Shown: positions 14,525 through 24,721, counted from the stretch's first letter. The stretch is DNA of 64,000 bases from Paraburkholderia bonniea (GCF_009455625.1 NZ_QPEQ01000001.1:1054001-1118000), one strand, 5' to 3'. Notes: generated from the sequence alone by a model not told the origin. Translations and numbers: made by a program.

Positions 14525-16834
14525 ATGAGCACGGCACACATCCTGGGTTTTCCGCGCATTGGCGCGGATCGTGAACTGAAATTCGCGCTGGAGCGGTATT
14601 GGCGCGATGGCATGAAGGCGCAGGATGAGGCGGCGCTGCGCGACACCGGCCGCGCGTTGCGCGCTAGCCATTGGCGCACGCAACAAGACGGTGGTTTGAC
14701 GTATGTCACGGTGGGCGATTTCGCGTGGTACGACCATGTGCTGACGACCCTGGCGCATGTCGGTGGCTTGCCGCAGCGTTTTGGCTTCGACGCGGCGCAG
14801 CTCACGCTGGCGCAGTACTTTGCGCTGGCGCGGGGCAATCCGGCGCAGCCCGCGATGGAAATGACCAAATGGTTCGATACGAACTATCACTACCTGGTGC
14901 CTGAGTATTCCCCCGCGACGCAATTTGGCCCAGGCGTCGAGTGGCTCTTCGATGAAGTGAGCGAGGCTCAGGCGGCTGGACATCAGCCAAAGGTCGCGCT
15001 GGTGGGGCCGTTGAGCCTGCTGTGGCTGGGCAAGGCGCGCGATGGCTTGAGCGATACGCTGAGCTTGCTTGAGCGTCTGCTGCCCGCGTATCAGCGTTTG
15101 CTGGCGCGTTTGCGTGAGCAGGGGGTCGAATGGGTGCAGATCGACGAGCCGATTTTCGCGCTGGATTTGCCCGAAGCCTGGCGCGCGGCGGCACCGGCGG
15201 CTTACGCCGCGCTGGCACCGCATGCGCCGAAGCTGCTGTTCACCACTTGCTTCGATGATGTCAGCGAGCACGCGGCATGGCTTAAGGCATTGCCTGTGGC
15301 TGGGCTGCATCTGGATCTGGTGCGCGCCCCGGCTCAGCTCGAAATTTTTCTGGCGGATTATCCGGCGGACAAAGTGTTGTCGTGTGGCGTTGTGGATGGA
15401 CGCAATGTCTGGCGCAATGACCTCGATGCAACGCTGGCGCGTCTTGAGGCAGCACGTGCGCAACTGGGTGAGCGCTTGTGGGTCGGCAGTAGTTGCTCGC
15501 TGCTTCATGCGCCCGTCGATCTCAACCATGAGCCCCGGCTGGATGCCGAGCTGCGCAGCTGGCTAGCCTTTGCCGTGCAAAAAGTGCGCGAAGTCGCGCT
15601 GCTGCGCGATGCGCTGACGCAGGGCCGTGACGTTGCCGCCGCCGAGTTCGATGCCGCGCGTGCCGCTGCGGCGGCGCGCCGTACATCGAGCCGGATTCAC
15701 AATCCGCTGGTCAAGCGTCAGGTTGAGGCGCTGACCGAGGCTCAGGCACAGCGTTCGTCGGGCTATGCGCAGCGTGCGCAGGTGCAGCGCGAGCGCTTTG
15801 CGTTGCCGCTGTTGCCGACCACGACCATTGGCTCGTTTCCGCAGACCGCTGAGATTCGCGCGGCCCGGGCGGCGTACAAGCAAGGGGGCCTGAGCCATCT
15901 CGACTACCTTGAAGCGATGCGCGGGCACATTCGTCAGGCGATCGACAAGCAGTTGTCGTATGGCCTCGATGTGCTGGTGCATGGCGAAGCCGAGCGCAAC
16001 GACATGGTGGAGTACTTCGGCGAGCTGTTATGGGGTTACGCGATTACTGCCAACGGCTGGGTGCAAAGCTATGGCTCACGTTGCGTGAAGCCGCCGCTGA
16101 TCTACGGTGATGTGTATCTGCCCGAGCCGATGACAGTGGGCTGGGCCACCTATGCGCAGTCGCTGACGGACAAGCCGGTGAAGGGCATGTTGACGGGGCC
16201 GGTGACGATGCTGCAGTGGTCGTTCGTACGCGATGACCAGCCGCGCTCGCAAACCGCGTTGCAAATTGCACTGGCGCTGCGCCAGGAAACCCAGGCGCTG
16301 GAGGCGGCGCATATCGGCATGATCCAGATCGACGAGCCCGCGTTGCGTGAAGGCTTGCCATTGAAGGCGCGTGAGCGTGCAGCGTATCTGCGCTGGGCGG
16401 TACAGGCGTTTCGCGTCGCGGCGTCTGGGGTGAAAGACGAGACGCAGATCCACACACACATGTGCTATTCGGAATTCGGCGACATTCTGCCGTCGATCGC
16501 GGCGCTTGATGCGGATGTGATTTCGATTGAAACGACGCGCTCGAACATGGAGTTGCTCGATGCCTTCGAAACCTTCGAATACCCGAACGAGATTGGCCCG
16601 GGTGTCTATGACATTCATTCTCCACGGGTGCCGACGGCTGATGAAATGGCCGCGTTGATCGGCCTGGCACTGGAGCGGATTCCGGCGCAGCGTTTGTGGG
16701 TCAATCCTGACTGCGGCCTCAAGACGCGTGACTGGCAGCAAGTGGACCCCGCGCTGGTGGCGATGGTCGAAGCGGCGAAGAAAGCCCGTGCCGCGCTAGC
16801 GTTGCGTGCCGCCAGGACGCATGCGGTGGCGTGA
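14525..16834 (+). CDS. metE: Cobalamin-independent methionine synthase
   Basis: 5-methyltetrahydropteroyltriglutamate-homocysteine methyltransferase, the last step of methionine synthesis without B12. The 769-residue product has the normal two-barrel layout: N-terminal [19 protein letters not shown], then the catalytic half starting [17 protein letters not shown]. Zinc ligands are visible in HTHMCYSEF (His and Cys) and near the C-terminus in [11 protein letters not shown]. The ATG at 14525 follows GAGGA; a longer frame to 14498 lacks a signal. Likely activated by the adjacent MetR. Confidence 0.97.
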   Translation: MSTAHILGFPRIGADRELKFALERYWRDGMKAQDEAALRDTGRALRASHWRTQQDGGLTYVTVGDFAWYDHVLTTLAHVGGLPQRFGFDAAQLTLAQYFALARGNPAQPAMEMTKWFDTNYHYLVPEYSPATQFGPGVEWLFDEVSEAQAAGHQPKVALVGPLSLLWLGKARDGLSDTLSLLERLLPAYQRLLARLREQGVEWVQIDEPIFALDLPEAWRAAAPAAYAALAPHAPKLLFTTCFDDVSEHAAWLKALPVAGLHLDLVRAPAQLEIFLADYPADKVLSCGVVDGRNVWRNDLDATLARLEAARAQLGERLWVGSSCSLLHAPVDLNHEPRLDAELRSWLAFAVQKVREVALLRDALTQGRDVAAAEFDAARAAAAARRTSSRIHNPLVKRQVEALTEAQAQRSSGYAQRAQVQRERFALPLLPTTTIGSFPQTAEIRAARAAYKQGGLSHLDYLEAMRGHIRQAIDKQLSYGLDVLVHGEAERNDMVEYFGELLWGYAITANGWVQSYGSRCVKPPLIYGDVYLPEPMTVGWATYAQSLTDKPVKGMLTGPVTMLQWSFVRDDQPRSQTALQIALALRQETQALEAAHIGMIQIDEPALREGLPLKARERAAYLRWAVQAFRVAASGVKDETQIHTHMCYSEFGDILPSIAALDADVISIETTRSNMELLDAFETFEYPNEIGPGVYDIHSPRVPTADEMAALIGLALERIPAQRLWVNPDCGLKTRDWQQVDPALVAMVEAAKKARAALALRAARTHAVA

Positions 16835-16882
16835 TGAGCGCTTGAACGCATTCAAGCGGCGCGTGCAGCGTGCAGCATGAAC

Positions 16883-16915
16883 GAAGCCCGCCAGCAATCT
16901 CTGCTGGCGGGCTTC
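16883..16915. terminator. Terminator shared by convergent metE and pepN
   Basis: GAAGCCCGCCAGCA (16883-16896) pairs perfectly with 16902-16915 around a 5-nt loop. It lies between two converging stop codons. The T-tract is poor on both sides. Confidence 0.7.
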
Positions 16916-16945
16916 AGTGCGTTTGTTTGCGTTACCTGGCAAGAC

Positions 16946-19645
16946 TTAGCTCAGTGCTTTTTCCACAATCTCCTTGACGTCGCGTGAGCGCACTTGCGTG
17001 GCGACTTGTTCCAGCGCTGCGCGCATGCCGTCGCGCAGCACCGGCGTAAAGCGCCGCCATAGCTCCAGTGAGCGCGCAAGGCGTGCGGCTACTTGCGGAT
17101 TGAGCGCATCAAGGGCGATTACCTGTTCGGCCCAGAACGCGTAGCCCGAGCCATCTTCCGCGTGAAACTGCGCCGGATTGGCGGCGCAGAAGCTGAAGAT
17201 CAGCGAGCGGGCGCGGTTCGGGTTTTTCAGGTTGAACGCTGGATGGCTCATCAGCGTGCGCACGATCTCTAGTACCGGACGGCCCGCGCGGCCACGCTGC
17301 GTGGCTTGCAAGGCGAACCATTTGTCGATCACCAGCGGCTCGTTTTCGAAGCGGCGGTAGAAGTCGTCCAGCGCAGCGCTGGCTTCGCTGTTGCCGTTGC
17401 CATTGCTGCTGCTGGCCGCAATGCTGATTAATGTGGCGAGCGCGGCGGCGCGGTCGGTCATGTTGTCGGCGGCCGCATATTGCGCTTGCGCGAGACGCAG
17501 GGCTTCAGCCGGATCATCCAGTTCAGCCAGGTAAGACAGCGCGAGATTTTTCAAGGCGCGCTGGCCGGCTGCTTCGGGGGTGGCGCGGTAAGCGCCGGGC
17601 GTGCGGTTGAGCTCGTAGGTGGCGCCCCATTCGTGTTGTAGCGCCTGTGCCAGGTGACGGCGCGCGAATTGCCGGGCCTGATGGACGGCAGCCGGATTCG
17701 ATTCGGTCATTTGCTCGGCCAGATAGGTTTCGGAGGGCAGCATCAGCGCCAGTTCACGGAACGCCGGGCTTAGCGAGGTGTCGTTCAGCACTTGGGTGAA
17801 AGCAGCCGTGAAGCGCTCGTCCAGATGCAGCGGCGCGCCGCACGCGGCGGCTTCGGCCAGTGTCAGCAGGGCCCGCGTGGCGAGCCGCTGGCCTGCTTCC
17901 CAGCGATTGAAGGGGTCGCTGTCATGGGCTAGCAGAAAGGCCAGATCGTCGGCGCTGTAGTCGTAAGCCACGATCACCGGCGCGGAAAAATTGCGCAGCA
18001 GCGAGGGCCGTGGCAGCGCGGTGATTCCTTCGAAGACGAAGGTTTGTTCTGTCTCGGTGAGCTCCAGCACGCGTGTGGTGTCAGCGGCGGCGTGAGGCTC
18101 GCCGCTTAGACGCAGCGGCAGGTCGGCACCGTTGGCGTCAATTAGCCCCAGCGCGAACGGAATCAGGAGTGGCTCAGCGGCTGCGGGGGCGGCGAGCGGG
18201 CGGCCCGGGCGCTGCGCGAGCGTCACGCTATAGCGCTGCTGCGCGGCGTCGTAATGGGTGCTCACGTTCACCCGCGGCGTGCCCGATTGGCTGTACCAGC
18301 GCTCGAATTGCGTCAGATCGCGCTGGTTCGCATCGGCCATCGCCTGGCGGAAATCGTCACAGCTCACCGCCTGGCCATCGTGGCGCTGGAAGTACAGGTC
18401 CATGCCCCGGCGAAAGCCTGCGCGGCCAAACAGCGTCTGATACATCCGCACCACTTCCGCGCCTTTTTCATAGACCGTCATGGTGTAGAAGTTGTTGATC
18501 TCGGCATAGCTTTCCGGGCGTACTGGATGGGCCATGGGGCCCGCATCTTCGGCGAATTGCATCTGGCGCAGCACCCGGACATCTTCGATGCGTTTGGTCG
18601 CGCGCGCGGCTGGGTTGTGCTCGCCGCCCGCCATGTCGGCGGAGAATTCCTGGTCGCGGAATACCGTCAGCCCTTCTTTCAAACTCAGTTGAAACCAGTC
18701 GCGGCAAGTGACGCGGTTGCCGGTCCAGTTGTGGAAGTATTCGTGGCCCACCACGGCTTCGATGTTGGCGAAATCGGTATCGGTCGCGGTTTCGGGATTA
18801 GCCAGCACGTACTTCGTGTTGAAGATGTTGAGCCCTTTGTTTTCCATCGCCCCCATGTTGAAGTCGCTCACCGCGACGATCATGAAGCGCTCCAGATCCA
18901 GTTCCAGGCCATAGCGGGTTTCGTCCCACTGGATCGCGTGGATCAGCGAATCCATCGCGTGGCGGGTTTTGTCGAGGTCGTGTGGTTCGACCCAGACTTG
19001 CAGCAGTTTTTCTGCCCCCGAGCGGCTGCGGACCCGCTCTTCGAGCGCGACCAGCTTGCCTGCGACCAGGGCGAACAGATAGCTCGGCTTGCGGAACGGA
19101 TCTTCCCAACGGGCGAAGTGACGGCCGTCTGGCAAGTCACCGGCTTCGAGCAGATTGCCGTTGGAGAGCAGCACCGGATACGCGGTTTTATCCGCGCGCA
19201 GCGTGACGGTATAGATCGACATCACATCGGGGCGGTCGAGAAACCACGTAATGCGGCGAAAGCCTTCCGCCTCGCATTGCGTGAAGAAATTCCCGCTCGA
19301 CACATATAGCCCTGACAGCGTGGTGTTTTGTGCGGGATGGCAATGGCCGGTCAGGGTCAGCTCGAACGTGCCGGGGAGTTCGCCCAGCGTCAGGCCATGC
19401 TCGTGAACTTGAACGGCGTGGTGCGGCTTGCCATTGAGCGCGGCGCTGACGAATTCGAGTTGCTCGCCCGCTAGTTCGAGCTGGGCGGCCGGCGCGACCT
19501 CCGGGTTGCGCCGCATGCGCAGTGTGCTTTTAACCGTCGTGCGTTCGGCGGCGAGATCGAAGTCGAGGGCAACGGTGTCGATTAGAAAGGCCGGGGGCGT
19601 GTAGTCGGCGCGGTGGATCACGGTGGGGGAGGTGGATTCGGCCAT
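16946..19645 (-). CDS. pepN: Aminopeptidase N (M1 family)
   Basis: Broad-specificity zinc aminopeptidase of the cytoplasm. The 899-residue product has the exopeptidase motif GAMENKG and the zinc site HEYFHNW followed by the downstream glutamate (LKEGLTVFRDQEFSAD), and a helical C-terminal half ending ARLARSLELWRRFTPVLRD as in gamma/beta PepN. E. coli PepN is 870 residues. The frame continues to a GTG at 19714, but MAESTSPTVIHRADYTPP from the ATG at 19645 fits the family better; the ribosome binding site is weak in both cases. Divergent from the DUF4136 gene, with a hexanucleotide repeat between. Confidence 0.95.
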   Translation of the reverse strand: MAESTSPTVIHRADYTPPAFLIDTVALDFDLAAERTTVKSTLRMRRNPEVAPAAQLELAGEQLEFVSAALNGKPHHAVQVHEHGLTLGELPGTFELTLTGHCHPAQNTTLSGLYVSSGNFFTQCEAEGFRRITWFLDRPDVMSIYTVTLRADKTAYPVLLSNGNLLEAGDLPDGRHFARWEDPFRKPSYLFALVAGKLVALEERVRSRSGAEKLLQVWVEPHDLDKTRHAMDSLIHAIQWDETRYGLELDLERFMIVAVSDFNMGAMENKGLNIFNTKYVLANPETATDTDFANIEAVVGHEYFHNWTGNRVTCRDWFQLSLKEGLTVFRDQEFSADMAGGEHNPAARATKRIEDVRVLRQMQFAEDAGPMAHPVRPESYAEINNFYTMTVYEKGAEVVRMYQTLFGRAGFRRGMDLYFQRHDGQAVSCDDFRQAMADANQRDLTQFERWYSQSGTPRVNVSTHYDAAQQRYSVTLAQRPGRPLAAPAAAEPLLIPFALGLIDANGADLPLRLSGEPHAAADTTRVLELTETEQTFVFEGITALPRPSLLRNFSAPVIVAYDYSADDLAFLLAHDSDPFNRWEAGQRLATRALLTLAEAAACGAPLHLDERFTAAFTQVLNDTSLSPAFRELALMLPSETYLAEQMTESNPAAVHQARQFARRHLAQALQHEWGATYELNRTPGAYRATPEAAGQRALKNLALSYLAELDDPAEALRLAQAQYAAADNMTDRAAALATLISIAASSSNGNGNSEASAALDDFYRRFENEPLVIDKWFALQATQRGRAGRPVLEIVRTLMSHPAFNLKNPNRARSLIFSFCAANPAQFHAEDGSGYAFWAEQVIALDALNPQVAARLARSLELWRRFTPVLRDGMRAALEQVATQVRSRDVKEIVEKALS

Positions 19646-20011
19646 GGGCGTGGGGGCAGGTTGAGTAGATGAGTCGATGAATGGGGACGCCGCGTCCGGC
19701 GCGTGACGCAGCACCGGTGCAGCACGGGTGGCAGCAGGCAGGCATGGGCCCGTCGCGGCTTCAGGTTCGGGCTCGGGCTCGGCTTCAGGTTCAGGTTCAG
19801 GTTCAGGTTCAGGTTCAGGCTGATTCAGCGGCTGATGCGGGAACTGGCACAGCGGCTAACTCCGAGCCTGATACAGGCGGCTCATTGTACAAAGGCGCGG
19901 AGGGCTGGGTGGCGTCGCGGATTTTCTGAGCTTGTGGGCCAGGGCGGCGTATTATCGGGCGCGCTTCGCGTGCTGCGCGAGCGACGACGGTTCTGTTACG
20001 AGAGGATGACG
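19646..20011. other. Divergent spacer between pepN and the lipoprotein gene
   Basis: About 370 bases holding both promoters and the hexanucleotide repeat at 19760-19819. Frames reading through on either strand are artefacts of the repeat, which has no stop codon. Confidence 0.5.
19760..19819. repeat. Hexanucleotide tandem repeat (TTCAGG)
   Basis: Ten hexamers in register. The last six (19784-19819) are identical TTCAGG; the first is TTCAGG and the next three are degenerate (TTCGGG, CTCGGG, CTCGGC). Located between divergent genes, where copy number would alter promoter spacing in 6-bp steps. Confidence 0.8.
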
Positions 20012-20734
20012 ATGAAATTCGACCAATGGGCGCGTCCCGCCACTTTATGGCTCATCACGCTGACGGCCTTGCTGTCTGGCTGCACGACCTATGTCACGAC
20101 CCAGGTGACAGCGTTTTCTGACTGGAGCGGCAGTGACGCTAACCGCACCTATGCGTTCAGCCGTTCGGCTGAGCAGCAGAACAATCTGGAACAGGCCACG
20201 TATGAACAGCTTGTCGCCGGTGAGCTGGCGGCTCATGCATTTCGTCAGGTGAACCTGGCGGAGGCACGTTATCTGGTCGCGCTGACGTATGGCGTGCGCC
20301 AGGACACGATGACGGTGGCGCAGCCGGTGTATTACGCCAACCCCTGGCCTTATTACTGGGGCCGTCCGGTTGATCCGTGGGGGCCGTGGGGACCCATGGC
20401 ACCTTTCCCGGCGGGCTATGTGAATCAGAGCTATCCCGTGTTTGCGCACCGTCTGAGCCTGCGGATGACCGAGCGGGGCAGTGGCAAGGAGGTGTATCGC
20501 GTGCAGGCACGCAACATCGACGAGCAACCCGCGCTGGTGTACGCGATGCCATACCTGGTGCGCAGCGCGCTGGCGGATTTTCCGCTGGGTAATGGCGTGG
20601 TGCGAACCGTCAGGATTCCGTTGAGTCCGAATACACCAGCACGTAGTGAGCTGCCGATGACGGCACCTGCTTCGGCTATGCCTGTTGCGGGTGCTGCATC
20701 CGCTGCACCCGCAACGGTAAAAACCGGGCAGTAA
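20012..20734 (+). CDS. DUF4136 lipoprotein
   Basis: A 240-residue predicted lipoprotein. The signal peptide LWLITLTALLSGC has a lipobox (LSGC), then TTYVTTQVTAFSDWSGSDAN and RTYAFSR, typical of DUF4136 proteins, with an aromatic/Pro/Gly-rich middle (YYANPWPYYWG) and an Ala/Pro-rich tail after residue 215. Function is unknown; the family is envelope-associated. GAGG lies 6 bases before the ATG at 20012; the ATG at 20006 would overlap the ribosome binding site. A strong terminator follows 57 bases after the stop. Confidence 0.78.
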   Translation: MKFDQWARPATLWLITLTALLSGCTTYVTTQVTAFSDWSGSDANRTYAFSRSAEQQNNLEQATYEQLVAGELAAHAFRQVNLAEARYLVALTYGVRQDTMTVAQPVYYANPWPYYWGRPVDPWGPWGPMAPFPAGYVNQSYPVFAHRLSLRMTERGSGKEVYRVQARNIDEQPALVYAMPYLVRSALADFPLGNGVVRTVRIPLSPNTPARSELPMTAPASAMPVAGAASAAPATVKTGQ

Positions 20735-20791
20735 TCCGGTGGCCCGGCAAGGGCTGAGAGGCATCAAGCCAGCGTGAAGCCAAGCGTGAAT

Positions 20792-20835
20792 AAAAGACAC
20801 GGCCCGGCAGATATTTCTGCCGGGCCGTGTCTTTT
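20792..20835. terminator. Bidirectional terminator
   Basis: Twenty perfect base pairs (20792-20811 with 20816-20835) with loop TATT, flanked by AAAA on the left and TTTT on the right. It serves both the DUF4136 gene and the convergent manganese exporter. Confidence 0.88.
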
Positions 20836-20898
20836 CTGCGCTGGCCTGGCCGAGCCTGGCACCGCGCAGTTCGCTATTTGCTATTTTGCTAGCCCGCG

Positions 20899-21471
20899 CT
20901 AGAACCCGACGCCAAACAGCATCAGCGCACCCAGCACGACAAACATCACAGCAGCGATGCCGTGCACCACCTTGGGCGACAGTGCATGAGCGAACCGGTC
21001 ACCCAGCACGATGGCGGGCACGTTTGCCAACATCATGCCGAGGGTCGTGCCGAGCACCACAGCGAAAAAATCATGGAAACGCGCGGCGAGCGCCACGGTG
21101 GCGAGCTGGGTTTTATCGCCCATTTCTGCGAGGAAAAACGTGATGACTGTCGCGCTGAAAACCCCGAGCCGGGTCCGGGTAGCGCTGGCGTCGTTTTCAT
21201 CGAGCTTGTCGGGCACCAGAATCCACAGGCCCATGGCGATAAAAGAGGCCGCCAGCACCCAGCGCATCGCGCTTGGCGTAACGAGTGCGCCGAGCCACGC
21301 GCCGAGCGCGCCAGCGCCTGCGTGATTGATCAGTGTGGCGACGAAGACACCGAGGATGATGGGAATGGGCTTGCGATAGCGTGCGGCGAGCACGAGTGAC
21401 AGCAACTGGGTTTTGTCACCGATTTCGGCGAGCGTGACTGCCCCGGTTGAGATCAGAAAGGCTTGATTCAT
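20899..21471 (-). CDS. GDT1/TMEM165 (UPF0016) family manganese exporter
   Basis: A 190-residue inner-membrane protein with two repeated three-helix units, each with the family signature: LAEIGDKTQLLSLVLAARY near the N-terminus and LAEMGDKTQLATVALAARF in the second half. The acidic residues and Lys in E-x-G-D-K-T-Q form the cation path. Bacterial members such as Vibrio MneA export Mn2+. The open frame runs to 21726, but the ATG at 21471 (MNQAFLISTGAVTLAEIG) matches the family start and everything upstream is the riboswitch. Regulation by Mn2+ through that riboswitch strongly supports the function. Confidence 0.92.
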   Translation of the reverse strand: MNQAFLISTGAVTLAEIGDKTQLLSLVLAARYRKPIPIILGVFVATLINHAGAGALGAWLGALVTPSAMRWVLAASFIAMGLWILVPDKLDENDASATRTRLGVFSATVITFFLAEMGDKTQLATVALAARFHDFFAVVLGTTLGMMLANVPAIVLGDRFAHALSPKVVHGIAAVMFVVLGALMLFGVGF

Positions 21472-21540
21472 GACTGGATAATTCCCCGGGCCGAGATAAG
21501 TGCGAGCGACGATCCACGACATACCGGGCCCGAAAAAGCG

Positions 21541-21715
21541 GCTGTCATGGATCATCGGTCTCGCCAGGCCCAGAGGCTGCGTCTGCCATGGCCGTATAGG
21601 CCAAGCTTGTTGACAGACGCCCCCGCAGTGTGCGCGCCATGTATCTGGAATCGGCAAACTCGCCAGAAGCAGAACGTGGGGCAGGTGCGGGGCGGCTACT
21701 CCCCAATGAAGGGCG
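21541..21715 (-). promoter_or_regulatory. yybP-ykoY manganese riboswitch
   Basis: On the minus strand the 5' side carries GGGGAGTAGCC (about 21704-21694) and the 3' side carries GAGACCGATGAT (about 21563-21552), the two conserved internal-loop segments that bind Mn2+ in this class. The intervening arm is a long variable helix. The aptamer is followed by about 70 bases of expression platform (including a C-rich/G-rich stem around 21521-21540) before the exporter ATG. In characterised cases Mn2+ binding turns expression on. Boundaries are approximate. Confidence 0.82.
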
Positions 21716-21822
21716 GAGTCTAGCACGCCGATATGGCTTTGCGCGGCAGCCGGAAGATAAATTTGAGATGGAAAATCTGCGCGGCGCAGTGGCGTGCCAA
21801 CGGTAGGACGAGGGCCTTGGGC

Positions 21823-22878
21823 TTAGTGCTCACCTGGCAGCGCTGCCAGCCAGTGCTGCTCCAGTCTGGCGAGTAGCGCGGCGCGTTCAGCGGGGGTGAT
21901 GAAGGACGCTTCGAAGCTGTTGCGCAGCAGCGTGTAGGCCGCTGCGTCGTCGAGTTCGAGTGCTTCGATGGTAGCCAGATAGTTCGCGTTGACATAGCCG
22001 CCGAAATAAGCCGGATCGTCTGAATTCACCGTGACGGCTACGCCCTCGTCGAGCAGCGCCTTGAGCGTGTGCTGCGTCATGTCGTCAAACACCCGCAGCT
22101 TCAGGTTGGACAGCGGACACACCGTGAGCGCGATCCGCTCCTGTGCGAGGCGGGCGACGAGTGCGGGGTCTTCGAGACTGCGCACGCCGTGGTCGATGCG
22201 GTCTACGTGTAGCAGGTCAAGCGCTTCGTAGATATACGCGGGCGGCCCTTCTTCACCAGCGTGAGCGACGAGTTTCAGCCCGGCCGCGCGGGCTTGAGCG
22301 AAGACCCGCTCGAACTTCGCCGGCGGGTGGCCCGCTTCCGACGAATCGAGCCCGACGCCGATCAGCCGGTGCGGATACTGCGCAAAAAGCGGCCGCGCGG
22401 CTTCGAAGGTGGCCAGCGCGTCTTCTTCCGGCAGATGGCGCAGAAAACACAGAATCAGCTTGCTGCTCAGACCACGCGTTTGCGCCTCGGCTAGCGCGCG
22501 TTCGATGCCTGCGACCACGGTGGCGATTGGCACGCCGCGTTCGGTATGGGTTTGCGGGTCGAAGAAAATTTCCGCGTGAGCGACGCAATCGGCCAACGCG
22601 CGTTCGGTGTAGGCGCGGGTCATGTCATAGAAATCCTGCTCGGTCAGCAACACGCTCGCGCCCGCGTAATAAATATCGAGGAACGATTGCAGATCGGTGA
22701 AGGCATAGGCGGCGCGCAATGCTTCGACGCTGTCGTAAGCCAGCTTGACGCCGTTACGCTGCGCAAGCTGGAAGATCAGTTCGGGCTCTAATGAGCCTTC
22801 GATATGTATGTGCAGCTCGGCTTTGGGGGCGTGTGAAATCTTGCTGGCGAAGCTCGGGTGCAGGGCGGTAGCTGGCAT
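21823..22878 (-). CDS. Adenosine deaminase-like amidohydrolase, probably adenine deaminase type
   Basis: A zinc-dependent purine deaminase of about 351 residues. Metal and substrate motifs are present: [44 protein letters not shown] and [17 protein letters not shown]. Annotated relatives are called adenosine deaminase, but the segments [28 protein letters not shown] and [18 protein letters not shown] closely recall the Pseudomonas enzyme PA0148, which deaminates adenine to hypoxanthine. I therefore favour adenine. The ATG at 22878 is chosen over an upstream TTG (22908). It is followed in the same orientation upstream by xdhC, consistent with purine breakdown. Confidence 0.85.
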   Translation of the reverse strand: MPATALHPSFASKISHAPKAELHIHIEGSLEPELIFQLAQRNGVKLAYDSVEALRAAYAFTDLQSFLDIYYAGASVLLTEQDFYDMTRAYTERALADCVAHAEIFFDPQTHTERGVPIATVVAGIERALAEAQTRGLSSKLILCFLRHLPEEDALATFEAARPLFAQYPHRLIGVGLDSSEAGHPPAKFERVFAQARAAGLKLVAHAGEEGPPAYIYEALDLLHVDRIDHGVRSLEDPALVARLAQERIALTVCPLSNLKLRVFDDMTQHTLKALLDEGVAVTVNSDDPAYFGGYVNANYLATIEALELDDAAAYTLLRNSFEASFITPAERAALLARLEQHWLAALPGEH

Positions 22879-22935
22879 GGTGGGGGCGAGGAAAGCAGAT
22901 GAAATCAACTGCGGTTGACGGAGGGTAAAGCGGGC

Positions 22936-23940
22936 TTATCTTTTTGCCGTTTGGGCTTCGAGCGCTTGCAACAGTTGCGCGGCGGTGGCGATGGCAATGC
23001 TTTCAGGCGATTTTTCGGTAATACCTGCGACACCTAACGGGCAGTGCATGCGGGCAATCTGCGCCGGGTCGATGCCGATGGCGGCGAGGCGGTGCTCGAA
23101 CTGCTGGCGCTTGGCGTGCGAGCCCAGCAAGCCAAAGAAGGCCGCATCACCCCGGCGCAAGATGTGTTCGGCCAGCGCGAGGTCATGCGGGTCGTGCTGG
23201 GTCATCACGATGAAATAGCTATGCGGCGCGGCTTGTGCGACCGCCTGGGCGAAATCCGCGCTGTGCTCCAACCGGAGATTGGCGGCCGGCAGTGTGTCAG
23301 GTGCGGGGAACGGCGCGCCAGGCTCGGCCACCCAGCGCACCCGGCACGGCAGTGTGGCGAGCACGTGAACCAGGGCGGTACTCACATGGCCCGCGCCAAA
23401 CAGTTCGATGGCAAATTCACGCGGGGCGATGGTCTCGGTGAGCAGCGCCGTGCTGCCACCGGGGGCGGCTTCGGCATGCTCCCACAACAGGCAGTCGGCC
23501 CGTTCGACTCCGGCTTCTGGTTCCGATAGCAGCACCGCTTCGGCGCTGGCACCGAATGACACGCTGCGCACCGTCGAAGTGCCGCTGGCGAGACGCCGGG
23601 CCAGCGTGGTGACCCAGCCCAGGTCACCGATATCGAGCCGCTCGAATGCGAGCACCACGGCACCACCACAACACTGGCCCAGGCTGGGGCCCAGCGCGAA
23701 GCGTTCAAGCCGCCGCAGATGCGGCACGCGTGTGCCTTCGCGCAAGACCTGGCGCGCGCTTTCGATGGCTTTCCATTCGAGATGGCCGCCGCCGATGGTG
23801 TGCCGTGCTGCATCGCGGGTGACGATCATCCGGGTGCCGGCTTCACGTGGCGCGGAGCCCTCAACGCGGGCGACTGTTACTAGTACCACCGCATCGCCAT
23901 GTGTCAGCAGTTGTTGCAGATCGGCAAGCCAGGTTTGCAT
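22936..23940 (-). CDS. xdhC: Xanthine dehydrogenase accessory protein XdhC
   Basis: Binds molybdenum cofactor, promotes its sulfuration and inserts it into xanthine dehydrogenase. The 334-residue product has the XdhC N-terminal region (AVVLVTVARVEGSAPREAGT, IGGGHLEWKAI), a CGG motif in LGQCCGGAVVLAFE, and the C-terminal Rossmann-like domain (IELFGAGHVSTALVHVL, then HDLALAEHILRRGDAAFFG). Usually it follows xdhA and xdhB; neither is in this window upstream, so the gene stands apart from its enzyme. The ATG at 23940 follows GGAG by 9 bases. It reads into the deaminase gene, 57 bp downstream. Confidence 0.93.
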   Translation of the reverse strand: MQTWLADLQQLLTHGDAVVLVTVARVEGSAPREAGTRMIVTRDAARHTIGGGHLEWKAIESARQVLREGTRVPHLRRLERFALGPSLGQCCGGAVVLAFERLDIGDLGWVTTLARRLASGTSTVRSVSFGASAEAVLLSEPEAGVERADCLLWEHAEAAPGGSTALLTETIAPREFAIELFGAGHVSTALVHVLATLPCRVRWVAEPGAPFPAPDTLPAANLRLEHSADFAQAVAQAAPHSYFIVMTQHDPHDLALAEHILRRGDAAFFGLLGSHAKRQQFEHRLAAIGIDPAQIARMHCPLGVAGITEKSPESIAIATAAQLLQALEAQTAKR

Positions 23941-24022
23941 CAGGTATTTCTCCGGCATGGCCTGAGGGGCGGTGGTGCAACACCACGCCTCATCTCAGGC
24001 CCGGTGGGCAGGGGCAACCGGG

Positions 24023-24538
24023 CTAGCGCGAGCGATGGCGGTTATGCCACAGGCTCAGTACCAGCGGAATAAACGCAATCACGAAGGCCAGCAGGGACCA
24101 GCCTGGCAGTGAGATGCCGAGTACAGGCGGATAGAGGGTTTCGCACAGGCCGCCGACCTTGAACACGCCTGGCAGCCAGGTGGCCGGTGGCAGGCTGTCG
24201 ACCACCGGTTGCAGCGCATCGAAGCCGCAACTGAAGCCAGGGTTAGCCTGGACATAGACATGCCGGGCGGCAGTGGCGATGCCCGCAGCGGCGGCCAGCG
24301 CGGCCATGGCTTCCAGCACGCGGATGCCGATCCATTGCTTGAAGCGCGCGCCAAGAAAGGCGAACAGCGCGATCAGCAAAAAGAAATAGCGTTGCAGGAT
24401 GCACAAAGGACAAGGGTCTTCGTGACGGACGTACTGAAAATACAGTGCACCGCCGACGAGCCCAAGACATGCCAGGCCTAGTAAAACCAGCAGGAGGCGT
24501 TCGCGGCGCAGTGCCGCAGGAGCGGAGTCGTAATTCAT
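24023..24538 (-). CDS. dsbB: Disulfide bond formation protein B
   Basis: Inner-membrane quinone-linked oxidant of DsbA. The 171-residue product has four predicted membrane helices and both redox pairs: CPLC in the first periplasmic loop ([15 protein letters not shown]) and a second pair spanning GFSCGFDAL ... GLCETLYPP. The length is normal. The start at 24538 ([13 protein letters not shown]) is the only ATG; an upstream TTG frame adds three residues. No partner dsbA is nearby. Confidence 0.94.
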   Translation of the reverse strand: MNYDSAPAALRRERLLLVLLGLACLGLVGGALYFQYVRHEDPCPLCILQRYFFLLIALFAFLGARFKQWIGIRVLEAMAALAAAAGIATAARHVYVQANPGFSCGFDALQPVVDSLPPATWLPGVFKVGGLCETLYPPVLGISLPGWSLLAFVIAFIPLVLSLWHNRHRSR

Positions 24539-24670
24539 GAGTGGCAAGCCAGGAGAGCGGAGGAAAAGAGCGCTGAGGCACCGGGCAACCCAGCCCCGCG
24601 CACTGCGGCGATTCTAGCGCGAAGGCTTGTGGTTCCGGTGTTCCGGTAACCGGCATTCGCGTTGAAAGGC

Positions 24671-24692
24671 TGGCGCAGGCTTGTCTGCGCCA
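24671..24692 (-). other. Hairpin downstream of the amidase gene
   Basis: TGGCGCAG (24671-24678) pairs with CTGCGCCA (24685-24692). It lies 30 bases past the amidase stop codon without a U-tract. Confidence 0.35.
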
Positions 24693-24721
24693 GTGAAGGG
24701 GGGGGCTTAACGGTTAGCGGG

